Shown here: positions 1-9,355 of the stretch, one piece after another | How the letters are laid out: each line of letters begins with the position of its first letter | How positions within the stretch are numbered: position 1 is the first letter of the stretch | Source: Hanleya hanleyi | Taxonomy: Eukaryota; Mollusca; Polyplacophora; Lepidopleurida; Hanleyidae | DNA: 64,000 nt | Assembly (NCBI GenBank): GCA_036873755.1 | Contig: JAVTVY010020503.1 | Location: forward strand, 1-64,000 | Direction of reading: 5' to 3' | Translations under genes and position numbers: made by a program | The notes under the pieces: generated by a model | What the model saw: the letters and a program-made list of their open reading frames with translations, nothing else | Databases searched by the model: none | Told to the model about the DNA's origin: nothing

Positions 1-94
1 TAGACTATAAACAAAATAGATAAATACAGAGGTATATAAAATTGCTGACGTGGAATTCTTGAAAACTCTAAAAAAAGTGCAAAATTTGCATCGG
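1..94 (-). repeat. Inverted fragment of tRNA-array spacer
   Basis: The reverse complement reads from the last bases of a tRNA-Gly (CCGATGCA) through the downstream T-run and spacer, matching 633-726. It shares with that spacer the rare variant CCACGTCAGC (other spacers read CCAGGTCAGC or CCAGGTAAGC). The orientation flips at about 94, where a shared GGCC joins it to long-spacer sequence. Confidence 0.9.
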
Positions 95-568
95 CCAGGC
101 TTGGGTGATGAAGCCTCACGATGACGAACAACTCACCTGCAAGAATTACCTGTGATCACGATTACAATGTGACCGAGTTTGGCGGTAACATCATCAGCCA
201 CTGAGAGGCATATTATCAGGCCTGACTACAGGTAACCTACGTTGGTCATTTTCCCCTGTTACACCGAAGACCCGGAATGATTTTTTTTTCGAATGTTGTA
301 AATGAATGTTTACTTAGAGGTGACCATGTGACAGTGTAAAATGCCGGATCATTTCAGTTCTGTATATGTCGAAAGACGGAAACCAAGCTTTTTGACAATG
401 TTACAATGTAAACTTCAGGACTCGATTAAGATTGACTTTCGGGGAATTCAAATGTTATTATCTCAAGAATTCCAGGTCAGCAATTTATTCACTTCTGCAT
501 TTATCTTTTTTGCTTATAGTCTAGTTGACAGCATACGTATTGCAGATAACGAACTTGCAGTCATATCA
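95..568 (+). repeat. Partial long spacer leading into the first tRNA
   Basis: This is the 3' half of the ~1 kb long spacer that recurs before 3435, 7662 and 10418. It starts at CCAGGCTTGGGTGATG and ends with the ~100-bp leader common to the array (TATAGTCTAGTTGACAGCAT, then TCATATCA just before the tRNA). Small ORFs here recur with the repeat and look non-coding. Confidence 0.85.
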
Positions 569-639
569 GCATCGGTGGATCAGTGGTAGAATTCTCGCCT
601 GCCACGCGGGTGACCCGGGTTCGATTCCCGGCCGATGCA
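569..639 (+). tRNA. tRNA-Gly(GCC), D-stem variant
   Basis: Anticodon GCC at 601-603. T11 is changed to A, giving A-A opposition with A24 in the D stem and altering the A box; the rest is consensus. It may be poorly transcribed. Confidence 0.85.
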
Positions 640-770
640 AATTTTGCACTTTTTTCAGAGATTTCAAGAATTCCACGTCAGCAATTTTATATACCTCTGT
701 ATTTATCTATTTTGTTTATAGTCTAGTTGACAGCATGCGTGTTGCAGATAACGGTGTTGCAGTCATATCA

Positions 771-841
771 GCATCGGTGGTTCAGTGGTAGAATTCTCGC
801 CTGCCACGTGGGTGACCCGGGTTCGATTCCCGGCCGATGCA
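771..841 (+). tRNA. tRNA-Gly(GCC)
   Basis: Anticodon at 803-805. C40 is T, so pair 30-40 becomes a G-U wobble. Otherwise consensus, and the cloverleaf is intact. Confidence 0.9.
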
Positions 842-972
842 AATTTTGCACTTTTTTTAGAGATTTCAAGAATTCCAGGTAAGCAATTTTATTTACATCT
901 GTATTTATCTATTTTGTTTATAGTCTAGTTGACAGCATGCGTGTTGCAGATAACGGTGCTGCAGTCATATCA

Positions 973-1043
973 GCATCGGTGGTTCATTGGTAGAATTCTT
1001 GCCTGCCACGCGGGTGACCCGGGTTCGATTCCCGGCCGATGCA
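973..1043 (+). tRNA. tRNA-Gly(GCC), U15 variant
   Basis: Anticodon at 1005-1007. G15 is T (ATTGGTA D loop), which removes the usual purine-15 Levitt partner. C29 is T, giving a U-G wobble with G41. Confidence 0.85.
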
Positions 1044-1176
1044 AATTTTGCAATTTTTTTTTAGAGATTTCAAGAATTCCAGGTAAGCAATTTTATTCAC
1101 TTCTGCATTTATCTTTTTTGCTTATAGTCTAGTTGACAGCATACGTATTGCAGATAACGAATTTGCAGTCATATCA

Positions 1177-1247
1177 GCATCGGTGGTTCAGTGGTAGAAT
1201 TCTCACCTGCCTCGCGGGTGACCCGGGTTCGATTCCCGGCCGATGCA
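1177..1247 (+). tRNA. tRNA-Gly(GCC), A30 variant
   Basis: Anticodon at 1209-1211. G30 is A, facing C40, so one anticodon-stem pair is lost. Position 37 is T instead of A. Class (a) spacer upstream. Confidence 0.8.
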
Positions 1248-1378
1248 AATTTTGCACTTTTTTCAGAGATTTCAAGAATTCCAGGTCAGCAATTTTATAT
1301 ACCTCTGTATTTATCTATTTTGTTTATAGTCTAGTTGACAGCATGCGTGTTGCAGATGACGGTGTTGCACTCATATCA

Positions 1379-1449
1379 GCATCGGTGGTTCATTGGTAGA
1401 ATTCTCGCCTGCCACGCGGGTGACCCGCGTTCGATTCCCGGCCGATGCA
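1379..1449 (+). tRNA. tRNA-Gly(GCC), U15 and T-stem variant
   Basis: Anticodon at 1411-1413. G15 is T, and the T stem reads CCGCG instead of CCGGG, giving one C-C mismatch. It shares both changes with 4707, 5312 and 7865. Confidence 0.75.
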
Positions 1450-1581
1450 AATTTTGCACTTTTTTTTAGAGATTTCAAGAATTCCAGGTAAGCAATTTTA
1501 TTTACATCTGTATTTATCTATTTTGTTTATAGTCTAGTTGACAGCATGCGTGTTGCAGATAACGGTGTTGCAGTCATATCA

Positions 1582-1652
1582 GTATCGGTGGTTCAGTGGT
1601 AGAATTCTCGCCTGCCACGCGGGTGACCCGGGTTCGATTCCCGGCCGATGCA
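1582..1652 (+). tRNA. tRNA-Gly(GCC)
   Basis: Anticodon at 1614-1616. The acceptor starts GTATCGG instead of GCATCGG, so pair 2-71 is a U-G wobble. Otherwise consensus. Confidence 0.85.
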
Positions 1653-1784
1653 AATTTTGCACTTTTTTTTAGAGATTTCAAGAATTCCAGGTAAGCAATT
1701 TTATTCACTTCTGCATTTATCTTTTTTGCTTATAGTCTAGTTGACAGCATACGTATTGCAGATAACGAATTTGCAGTCATATCA

Positions 1785-1855
1785 GCATCGGTGGTTCAGT
1801 GGTAGAATTCTCACCTGCCACGCGGGTGACCCGGGTTCGATTCCCGGCCGATGCA
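1785..1855 (+). tRNA. tRNA-Gly(GCC), A30 variant
   Basis: Anticodon at 1817-1819. The only change is G30 to A, an A-C mismatch in the anticodon stem. Class (a) spacer upstream. Confidence 0.85.
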
Positions 1856-1986
1856 AATTTTGCACTTTTTTCAGAGATTTCAAGAATTCCAGGTCAGCAA
1901 TTTTATATACCTCTGTATTTATCTATTTTGTTTATAGTCTAGTTGACAGGATGCGTGTTGCAGATGACGGTGTTGCACTCATATCA

Positions 1987-2057
1987 GCATCGGTGGTTCA
2001 GTGGTAGAATTCTCGCCTGCCACGCGGGTGACCCGGGTTCGATTCCCGGCCGATGCA
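1987..2057 (+). tRNA. tRNA-Gly(GCC), consensus copy
   Basis: Anticodon at 2019-2021. Every stem is paired and the TTCGATT T loop is intact. Terminator-like T-run near 2069. Confidence 0.93.
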
Positions 2058-2188
2058 AATTTTGCACTTTTTTCAGAGATTTCAAGAATTCCAGGTCAGC
2101 AATTTTATATACCTCTGTATTTATCTATTTTGTTTATAGTCTAGTTGACAGCATGCGTGTTGCAGATGACGGTGTTGCACTCATATCA

Positions 2189-2259
2189 GCATCGGTGGTT
2201 CATTGGTAGAATTCTCGCCTGCCACGCGGGTGACCCGGGTTCGATTCCCGGCCGATGCA
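2189..2259 (+). tRNA. tRNA-Gly(GCC), U15 variant
   Basis: Anticodon at 2221-2223. The only change is G15 to T. Class (b) spacer upstream. Confidence 0.88.
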
Positions 2260-2391
2260 AATTTTGCACTTTTTTTTAGAGATTTCAAGAATTCCAGGTA
2301 AGCAATTTTATTTACATCTGTATTTATCTATTTTGTTTATAGTCTAGTTGACAGCATGCGTGTTGCAGATAACGGTGTTGCAGTCATATCA

Positions 2392-2462
2392 GCATCGGTG
2401 GTTCAGTGGTAGAATTCTCGCCTGCCACGCGGGTGACCCGGGTTCGATTCCCGGCCGATGCA
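2392..2462 (+). tRNA. tRNA-Gly(GCC), consensus copy
   Basis: Anticodon at 2424-2426. Last copy of block 1, followed by the first complete long spacer. Confidence 0.93.
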
Positions 2463-3434
2463 AATTTTGCACTTTTTTTTAGAGATTCCAAGAATTCCAG
2501 GTCAGCAATTTCATTTTGATTTTCTTTTTACGCACGTCAAAGCGTTTCCCGTCCAACGGACATTTTAAAATGGCGAAAATACGGGGTCGACCTACTCGGG
2601 GTTTTTTTGGAAAATGTTATCGCCAGAGAAATCATCATTTTCGCTCCCCGAAAAAGTTCAGATTTTGGCCTGCCATATATTCAATTTCGGGTACGATTAA
2701 CTCTGGAGTGTCGCGTATATGCGACCAACAAGCAATTACTATATCCTCGTTTGGAGAAATGGTTACGTCCATTTTCGCTCCCCGAAAAAGTTCAGATTTT
2801 GGCCTGCCATATATTCAATTTCGGGTACGATTAACTCTGGAGTGTCGCGTATATGCGACCAACAAGCAATTACTATATCCTCGTTTGGAGAAATGGTTAC
2901 GTCCAACAGGGTGATATTATAGATATCAGTTTGCTGTCAAATACGTGCAACCTTCCTCATCATAAAATTAGGGAGGGGTCACTGTGCGAAACCGTGGCAA
3001 GTGTGGACTGCACCCTGAAGTTGAAGGCCAGGCTTGGGTGATGAAGCCTCACGATGACGAACAACTCACCTGCAAGAATTACCTGTGATCACGATTACAA
3101 TGTGACCGAGTTTGGCGGTAATATCATCAAACACTGAGAGGCATATTATCAGGCCTGACTACAGGTAACCTACGTTGGTCATTTTTCCCTGCTACACCGA
3201 AGACCCGGAATGATTTTTTTTTCGAATGTTGTAAATGAATGTTTACTTAGAGGTGACCATGTGACAGTGTAAAATGCCGGATCATTTCAGTTCTGTATAT
3301 GTCGAAAGACAGAAACCAAGCTTTTTGACAATGTTACAATGTAAACTTCAGGACTCGATTAAGATTGACTTTCGGGGAATTCAAATGTTATTATCTCAAG
3401 AATTCCAGGTCAGCAATTTATTCACTTCATATCA
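2463..3434 (+). repeat. Long spacer, copy 1
   Basis: About 970 bp separating tRNA blocks 1 and 2. It holds two direct copies of a 134-bp segment (2636 and 2770), each with the palindrome GTCGC-GTATAT-GCGAC. A section shared with 95-568 follows (CCAGGCTTGGGTGATG at ~3028). Compared with copies 2 and 3 it lacks ~20 bp after ATATCAGTTTGC (~2936). Its end is shortened, so the tRNA at 3435 follows TTCACTTCATATCA directly. No convincing gene. Confidence 0.85.
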
Positions 3435-3505
3435 GCATCGGTGGTTCAGTGGTAGAATTCTCGCATGCCACGCGGGTGACCCGGGTTCGATTCCCGGCCG
3501 ATGCA
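3435..3505 (+). tRNA. tRNA-Gly(GCC), A32 variant
   Basis: Anticodon at 3467-3469. C32 is A in the anticodon loop. First copy of block 2. Confidence 0.85.
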
Positions 3506-3636
3506 AATTTTGCATTTTTTTCAGAGATTTCAAGAATTCCAGGTCAGCAATTTTATATACCTCTGTATTTATCTATTTTGTTTATAGTCTAGTTGACAGC
3601 ATGCGTGTTGCAGATAACGGTGTTGCACTCATATCA

Positions 3637-3707
3637 GCATCGGTGGTTCAGTGGTAGAATTCTCGCCTGCCACGCGGGTGACCCGGGTTCGATTCCCGGC
3701 CGATGCA
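3637..3707 (+). tRNA. tRNA-Gly(GCC), consensus copy
   Basis: Anticodon at 3669-3671. All stems paired. Confidence 0.93.
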
Positions 3708-3840
3708 AATTTTGCACTTTTTTTTTAGAGATTTCAAGAATTCCAGGTAAGCAATTTTATTCACTTCTGCATTTATCTTTTTTGCTTATAGTCTAGTTGA
3801 CAGCATACGTATTGCAGATAACGAATTTGCAGTCATATCA

Positions 3841-3911
3841 GCATCGGTGGTTCAGTGGTAGAATTCTCACCTGCCTCGCGGGTGACCCGGGTTCGATTCC
3901 CGGCCGATGCA
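3841..3911 (+). tRNA. tRNA-Gly(GCC), A30 variant
   Basis: Anticodon at 3873-3875. Carries A30 (A-C mismatch) and T37, the same pair of changes as 1177. Confidence 0.8.
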
Positions 3912-4042
3912 AATTTTGCACTTTTTTCAGAGATTTCAAGAATTCCAGGTCAGCAATTTTATATACCTCTGTATTTATCTATTTTGTTTATAGTCTAGTT
4001 GACAGCATGCGTGTTGCAGATAACGGTGTTGCACTCATATCA

Positions 4043-4110
4043 GCATCGGTGGTTCAGTGGTAGAATTCTCTGCCACGCGGGTGACCCGGGTTCGATTCCC
4101 GGCCGATGCA
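4043..4110 (+). pseudogene. tRNA-Gly with 3-nt anticodon-arm deletion
   Basis: This copy is 68 nt instead of 71. Three bases are missing at the start of the anticodon arm (TTCTCTGCCACG), so the 5-bp stem and 7-nt loop cannot form. The A and B boxes survive. Confidence 0.88.
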
Positions 4111-4241
4111 AATTTTGCACTTTTTTTAGAGATTTCAAGAATTCCAGGTAAGCAATTTTATTTACATCTGTATTTATCTATTTTGTTTATAGTCTAGTTG
4201 ACAGCATGCGTGTTGCAGATAACGGTGTTGCAGTCATATCA

Positions 4242-4312
4242 GCATCGGTGGTTCATTGGTAGAATTCTCGCCTGCCACGCGGGTGACCCGGGTTCGATTC
4301 CCGGCCGATGCA
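4242..4312 (+). tRNA. tRNA-Gly(GCC), U15 variant
   Basis: Anticodon at 4274-4276. The only change is G15 to T, here behind a class (c) spacer; U15 copies usually follow class (b). Confidence 0.87.
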
Positions 4313-4445
4313 AATTTTGCACTTTTTTTTTAGAGATTTCAAGAATTCCAGGTAAGCAATTTTATTCACTTCTGCATTTATCTTTTTTGCTTATAGTCTA
4401 GTTGACAGCATACGTATTGCAGATAACGAATTTGCAGTCATATCA

Positions 4446-4503
4446 GCATCGGTGGTTCAGTGGTAGAATTCTCGCACCGCGGGTGACCATTCCCGGCCGG
4501 GCA
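4446..4503 (+). pseudogene. Scrambled tRNA-Gly remnant
   Basis: It begins as a normal tRNA through the D arm, then has several short deletions in the anticodon and T arms, and ends GGCCGGGCA. No T loop remains. Confidence 0.85.
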
Positions 4504-4600
4504 AATTTTGCACCAAGAATTCCAGGGCAATTCGATAGTCCCGGCCGATTGCAGAATTTTGCACATATCAGCATCGGTGGTTCAGCCACGCGGGTGATTT
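4504..4600 (+). pseudogene. Mosaic of tRNA and spacer fragments
   Basis: Short pieces of spacer and tRNA are joined out of proportion. The clearest is at 4571-4598, where the 5' 15 nt of a tRNA is fused directly to CCACGCGGGTGA from the anticodon arm. It reads as an array unit that lost several internal blocks. Confidence 0.75.
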
Positions 4601-4706
4601 CAAGAATTCCAGGTCAGCAATTTTATATACCTCTGTATTTATCTATTTTGTTTATAGTCTAGTTGACAGCATGCGTGTTGCAGATAACGGTGTTGCACTC
4701 ATATCA

Positions 4707-4777
4707 GCATCGGTGGTTCATTGGTAGAATTCTCGCCTGCCACGCGGGTGACCCGCGTTCGATTCCCGGCCGATGCA
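4707..4777 (+). tRNA. tRNA-Gly(GCC), U15 and T-stem variant
   Basis: Anticodon at 4739-4741. G15 to T plus the CCGCG T stem. Confidence 0.75.
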
Positions 4778-4905
4778 AATTTTGCACTTTTAGAGATTTC
4801 AAGAATTCCAGGTAAGCAATTTTATTTACATCTGTATTTATCTATTTTGTTTATAGTCTAGTTGACAGCATGCGTGTTGCAGATAACGGTGTTGCAGTCA
4901 TATCA

Positions 4906-4976
4906 GCATCGGTGGTTCAGTGGTAGAATTCTCGCCTGCCACGCGGGTGACCCGGGTTCGATTCCCGGCCGATGCA
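4906..4976 (+). tRNA. tRNA-Gly(GCC), consensus copy
   Basis: Anticodon at 4938-4940. No departures from consensus. Confidence 0.93.
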
Positions 4977-5108
4977 AATTTTGCACTTTTTTTTAGAGAT
5001 TTCAAGAATTCCAGGTAAGCAATTTTATTTACATCTGTATTTATCTATTTTGTTTATAGTCTAGTTGACAGCATACGTATTGCAGATAACGAATTTGCAG
5101 TCATATCA

Positions 5109-5179
5109 GCATCGGTGGTTCAGTGGTAGAATTCTCACCTGCCACGCGGGTGACCCGGGTTCGATTCCCGGCCGATGCA
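5109..5179 (+). tRNA. tRNA-Gly(GCC), A30 variant
   Basis: Anticodon at 5141-5143. A30 only. The upstream spacer is a hybrid, class (c) at its start and class (a) near the tRNA. Confidence 0.85.
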
Positions 5180-5311
5180 AATTTTGCACTTTTTTTTAGA
5201 GATTTCAAGAATTCCAGGTAAGCAATTTTATTCACTTCTGCATTTATCTTTTTTGCTTATAGTCTAGTTGACAGCATGCGTGTTGCAGATGACGGTGTTG
5301 CACTCATATCA

Positions 5312-5382
5312 GCATCGGTGGTTCATTGGTAGAATTCTCGCCTGCCACGCGGGTGACCCGCGTTCGATTCCCGGCCGATGCA
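5312..5382 (+). tRNA. tRNA-Gly(GCC), U15 and T-stem variant
   Basis: Anticodon at 5344-5346. G15 to T plus the CCGCG T stem. Its counterpart in block 3 is 7865. Confidence 0.75.
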
Positions 5383-5514
5383 AATTTTGCACTTTTTTTT
5401 AGAGATTTCAAGAATTCCAGGTAAGCAATTTTATTTACATCTGTATTTATCTATTTTGTTTATAGTCTAGTTGACAGCATGCGTGTTGCAGATAACGGTG
5501 TTGCAGTCATATCA

Positions 5515-5585
5515 GCATCGGTGGTTCAGTGGTAGAATTCTCGCCTGCCACGCGGGTGACCCGGGTTCGATTCCCGGCCGATGCA
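5515..5585 (+). tRNA. tRNA-Gly(GCC), consensus copy
   Basis: Anticodon at 5547-5549. Counterpart of 8068. Confidence 0.93.
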
Positions 5586-5716
5586 AATTTTGCACTTTTT
5601 TCAGAGATTTCAAGAATTCCAGGTCAGCAATTTTATATACCTCTGTATTTATCTATTTTGTTTATAGTCTAGTTGACAGCATGCGTGTTGCAGATGACGG
5701 TGTTGCACTCATATCA

Positions 5717-5787
5717 GCATCGGTGGTTCATTGGTAGAATTCTCGCCTGCCACGCGGGTGACCCGGGTTCGATTCCCGGCCGATGCA
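5717..5787 (+). tRNA. tRNA-Gly(GCC), U15 variant
   Basis: Anticodon at 5749-5751. G15 to T only. Confidence 0.87.
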
Positions 5788-5918
5788 AATTTTGCACTTT
5801 TTTTAGAGATTTCAAGAATTCCAGGTAAGCAATTTTATTTACATCTGTATTTATCTATTTTGTTTATAGTCTAGTTGACAGCATGCGTGTTGCAGATAAC
5901 AGTGTTGCAGTCATATCA

Positions 5919-5989
5919 GCATCGGTGGTTCAGTGGTAGAATTCTCGCCTGCCACGCGGGTGACCCGGGTTCGATTCCCGGCCGATGCA
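5919..5989 (+). tRNA. tRNA-Gly(GCC), consensus copy
   Basis: Anticodon at 5951-5953. The upstream leader has one private change (AACAGTGTTG). Confidence 0.93.
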
Positions 5990-6122
5990 AATTTTGCACT
6001 TTTTTTTTAGAGATTTCAAGAATTCCAGGTAAGCAATTTTATTCACTTCTGCATTTATCTTTTTTGCTTATAGTCTAGTTGACAGCATACGTATTGCAGA
6101 TAACGAATTTGCAGTCATATCA

Positions 6123-6193
6123 GCATCGGTGGTTCAGTGGTAGAATTCTCACCTGCCACGCGGGTGACCCGGGTTCGATTCCCGGCCGATGCA
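6123..6193 (+). tRNA. tRNA-Gly(GCC), A30 variant
   Basis: Anticodon at 6155-6157. A30 only. Counterpart of 8677. Confidence 0.85.
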
Positions 6194-6324
6194 AATTTTG
6201 CACTTTTTTCAGAGATTTCAAGAATTCCAGGTCAGCAATTTTATATACCTCTGTATTTATCTATTTTGTTTATAGTCTAGTTGACAGCATGCGTGTTGCA
6301 GATGACGGTGTTGCACTCATATCA

Positions 6325-6395
6325 GCATCGGTGGTTCATTGGTAGAATTCTCGCCTGCCACGCGGGTGACACGGGTTCGATTCCCGGCCGATGCA
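6325..6395 (+). tRNA. tRNA-Gly(GCC), U15 and A49 variant
   Basis: Anticodon at 6357-6359. G15 to T, and the first T-stem base is A (GACACGGG), losing pair 49-65. Shared with 8270. Confidence 0.77.
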
Positions 6396-6527
6396 AATTT
6401 TGCACTTTTTTTTAGAGATTTCAAGAATTCCAGGTAAGCAATTTTATTTACATCTGTATTTATCTATTTTGTTTATAGTCTAGTTGACAGCATGCGTGTT
6501 GCAGATAACGGTGTTGCAGTCATATCA

Positions 6528-6598
6528 GCATCGGTGGTTCAGTGGTAGAATTCTCGTCTGCCACGCGGGTGACCCGGGTTCGATTCCCGGCCGATGCA
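6528..6598 (+). tRNA. tRNA-Gly(GCC)
   Basis: Anticodon at 6560-6562. C31 is T, a tolerable U-G wobble with G39. Last copy of block 2. Confidence 0.88.
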
Positions 6599-7661
6599 AA
6601 TTTTGCACTTTTTTTAGCGATTCCAAGAATTCCAGGTGAGCAATTTTATTTTGATTTTCTTTTTACGCACGTCAAAGCGTTTCCCGTCCAACGGACATTT
6701 TAAAATGGCGAAAATACGGGGTCGACCTACTCGTTTTTTTTTGTAAAATGTTATCGCCAGAGAAATCATCATTTTCGCTCCCCGAAAAAGTTCAGATTTT
6801 GGCCTGCCATATATTCAATTTCGGGTACGATTAACTCTGGAGTGGTCGCGTATATGCGACCAACAAGCAATTACTATATCCTCGTTTGGAGAAATGGTTA
6901 CGTCCATTTTCGCTCCCCGAAAAAGTTCAGATTTTGGCCTGCCATATATTCAATTTCGGGTACGATTAACTCTGGAGTGTCGCGTATATGCGACCAACAA
7001 GCAATTACTATATCCTCGTTTGGAGAAATGGTTACGTCCAACAGGGTGATATTATAGATATCAGTTTGCACAAAGGAAAGAAGAATTAACATGCTGTCAA
7101 ATACGTGCAACCTTCCTCATCATAAAATTAGGGAGGGGTCACTGTGCGAAACCGTGGCAAGTGTGGACTGCACCCTGAAGTTGAAGGCCAGGCTTGGGTG
7201 ATGAAGCCTCACGATGACGAACAACTCACCTGCAAGAATTACCTGTGATCACGATTACAATGTGACCGAGTTTGGCGGTAATATCATCAACCACTGAGAG
7301 GCATATTATCAGGCCTGACTACAGGTAACCTACGTTGGTCATTTTCCCCTGCTACACCGAAGACCCGGAATGATTTTTTTTTCGAATGTTTTAAATGAAT
7401 GTTTACTTAGAGGTGACCATGTGACAGTGTAAAATGCCGGATCATTTCAGTTCTGTATATGTCGAAAGACAGAAACCAAGCTTTTTGACAATGTTACAAT
7501 GTAAACTTCAGGACTCGATTAAGATTGACTTTCGGGGAATTCAAATGTTATTATCTCAAGAATTCCAGGTCAGCAATTTATTCACTTCTGCATTTATCTT
7601 TTTTGCTTATAGTCTAGTTGACAGCATACGTATTGCAGATAACGAACTTGCAGTCATATCA
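6599..7661 (+). repeat. Long spacer, copy 2
   Basis: About 1060 bp, the same layout as copy 1 but complete, including GCACAAAGGAAAGAAG near 7068 that copy 1 lacks. The 134-bp segment is again duplicated. No convincing gene. Confidence 0.88.
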
Positions 7662-7732
7662 GCATCGGTGGTTCAGTGGTAGAATTCTCGCCTGCCACGC
7701 GGGTGACCCGGGTTCGATTCCCGGCCGATGCA
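7662..7732 (+). tRNA. tRNA-Gly(GCC), consensus copy
   Basis: Anticodon at 7694-7696. First copy of block 3, behind the long spacer. Confidence 0.93.
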
Positions 7733-7864
7733 AATTTTGCACTTTTTTTTAGAGATTTCAAGAATTCCAGGTAAGCAATTTTATTCACTTCTGCATTTAT
7801 CTTTTTTGCTTATAGTCTAGTTGACAGCATGCGTGTTGCAGATGACGGTGTTGCACTCATATCA

Positions 7865-7935
7865 GCATCGGTGGTTCATTGGTAGAATTCTCGCCTGCCA
7901 CGCGGGTGACCCGCGTTCGATTCCCGGCCGATGCA
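7865..7935 (+). tRNA. tRNA-Gly(GCC), U15 and T-stem variant
   Basis: Anticodon at 7897-7899. G15 to T plus the CCGCG T stem. Confidence 0.75.
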
Positions 7936-8067
7936 AATTTTGCACTTTTTTTTAGAGATTTCAAGAATTCCAGGTAAGCAATTTTATTTACATCTGTATT
8001 TATCTATTTTGTTTATAGTCTAGTTGACAGCATGCGTGTTGCAGATAACGGTGTTGCAGTCATATCA

Positions 8068-8138
8068 GCATCGGTGGTTCAGTGGTAGAATTCTCGCCTG
8101 CCACGCGGGTGACCCGGGTTCGATTCCCGGCCGATGCA
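8068..8138 (+). tRNA. tRNA-Gly(GCC), consensus copy
   Basis: Anticodon at 8100-8102. No departures from consensus. Confidence 0.93.
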
Positions 8139-8269
8139 AATTTTGCACTTTTTTCAGAGATTTCAAGAATTCCAGGTCAGCAATTTTATATACCTCTGTA
8201 TTTATCTATTTTGTTTATAGTCTAGTTGACAGCATGCGTGTTGCAGATGACGGTGTTGCACTCATATCA

Positions 8270-8340
8270 GCATCGGTGGTTCATTGGTAGAATTCTCGCC
8301 TGCCACGCGGGTGACACGGGTTCGATTCCCGGCCGATGCA
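8270..8340 (+). tRNA. tRNA-Gly(GCC), U15 and A49 variant
   Basis: Anticodon at 8302-8304. Same two changes as 6325. Confidence 0.77.
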
Positions 8341-8472
8341 AATTTTGCACTTTTTTTTAGAGATTTCAAGAATTCCAGGTAAGCAATTTTATTTACATCT
8401 GTATTTATCTATTTTGTTTATAGTCTAGTTGACAGCATGCGTGTTGCAGATAACGGTGTTGCAGTCATATCA

Positions 8473-8543
8473 GCATCGGTGGTTCAGTGGTAGAATTCTC
8501 GCCTGCCACGCGGGTGACCCGGGTTCGATTCCCGGCCGATGCA
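8473..8543 (+). tRNA. tRNA-Gly(GCC), consensus copy
   Basis: Anticodon at 8505-8507. No departures from consensus. Confidence 0.93.
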
Positions 8544-8676
8544 AATTTTGCACTTTTTTTTTAGAGATTTCAAGAATTCCAGGTAAGCAATTTTATTCAC
8601 TTCTGCATTTATCTTTTTTGCTTATAGTCTAGTTGACAGCATACGTATTGCAGATAACGAATTTGCAGTCATATCA

Positions 8677-8747
8677 GCATCGGTGGTTCAGTGGTAGAAT
8701 TCTCACCTGCCACGCGGGTGACCCGGGTTCGATTCCCGGCCGATGCA
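8677..8747 (+). tRNA. tRNA-Gly(GCC), A30 variant
   Basis: Anticodon at 8709-8711. A30 only. Confidence 0.85.
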
Positions 8748-8878
8748 AATTTTGCACTTTTTTCAGAGATTTCAAGAATTCCAGGTCAGCAATTTTATAT
8801 ACCTCTGTATTTATCTATTTTGTTTATAGTCTAGTTGACAGCATGCGTGTTGCAGATGACGGTGTTGCACTCATATCA

Positions 8879-8949
8879 GCATCGGTGGTTCATTGGTAGA
8901 ATTCTCGCCTGCCACGCGGGTGACCCGGGTTCGATTCCCGGCCGATGCA
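8879..8949 (+). tRNA. tRNA-Gly(GCC), U15 variant
   Basis: Anticodon at 8911-8913. G15 to T only. Confidence 0.87.
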
Positions 8950-9080
8950 AATTTTGCACTTTTTTCAGAGATTTCAAGAATTCCAGGTCAGCAATTTTAT
9001 ATACCTCTGTATTTATCTATTTTGTTTATAGTCTAGTTGACAGCATGCGTCTTGCAGATGACGGTGTTGCACTCATATCA

Positions 9081-9151
9081 GCATCGGTGGTTCATTGGTA
9101 GAATTCTCGCCTGCCACGCGGGTGACCCGGGTTCGATTCCCGGCCGATGCA
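9081..9151 (+). tRNA. tRNA-Gly(GCC), U15 variant
   Basis: Anticodon at 9113-9115. G15 to T only. The leader has GCGTCTTGC instead of GCGTGTTGC. Confidence 0.87.
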
Positions 9152-9284
9152 AATTTTGCACTTTTTTTTTAGAGATTTCAAGAATTCCAGGTAAGCAATT
9201 TTATTTACATCTGTATTTATCTATTTTGTTTATAGTCTAGTTGACAGCATGCGTGTTGCAGATAACGGTGTTGCAGTCATATCA

Positions 9285-9355
9285 GCATCGGTGGTTCAGT
9301 GGTAGAATTCTCGCCTGCCACGCGGGTGACCCGGGTTCGATTCCCGGCCGATGCA
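9285..9355 (+). tRNA. tRNA-Gly(GCC), consensus copy
   Basis: Anticodon at 9317-9319. Last copy of block 3. Confidence 0.93.
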
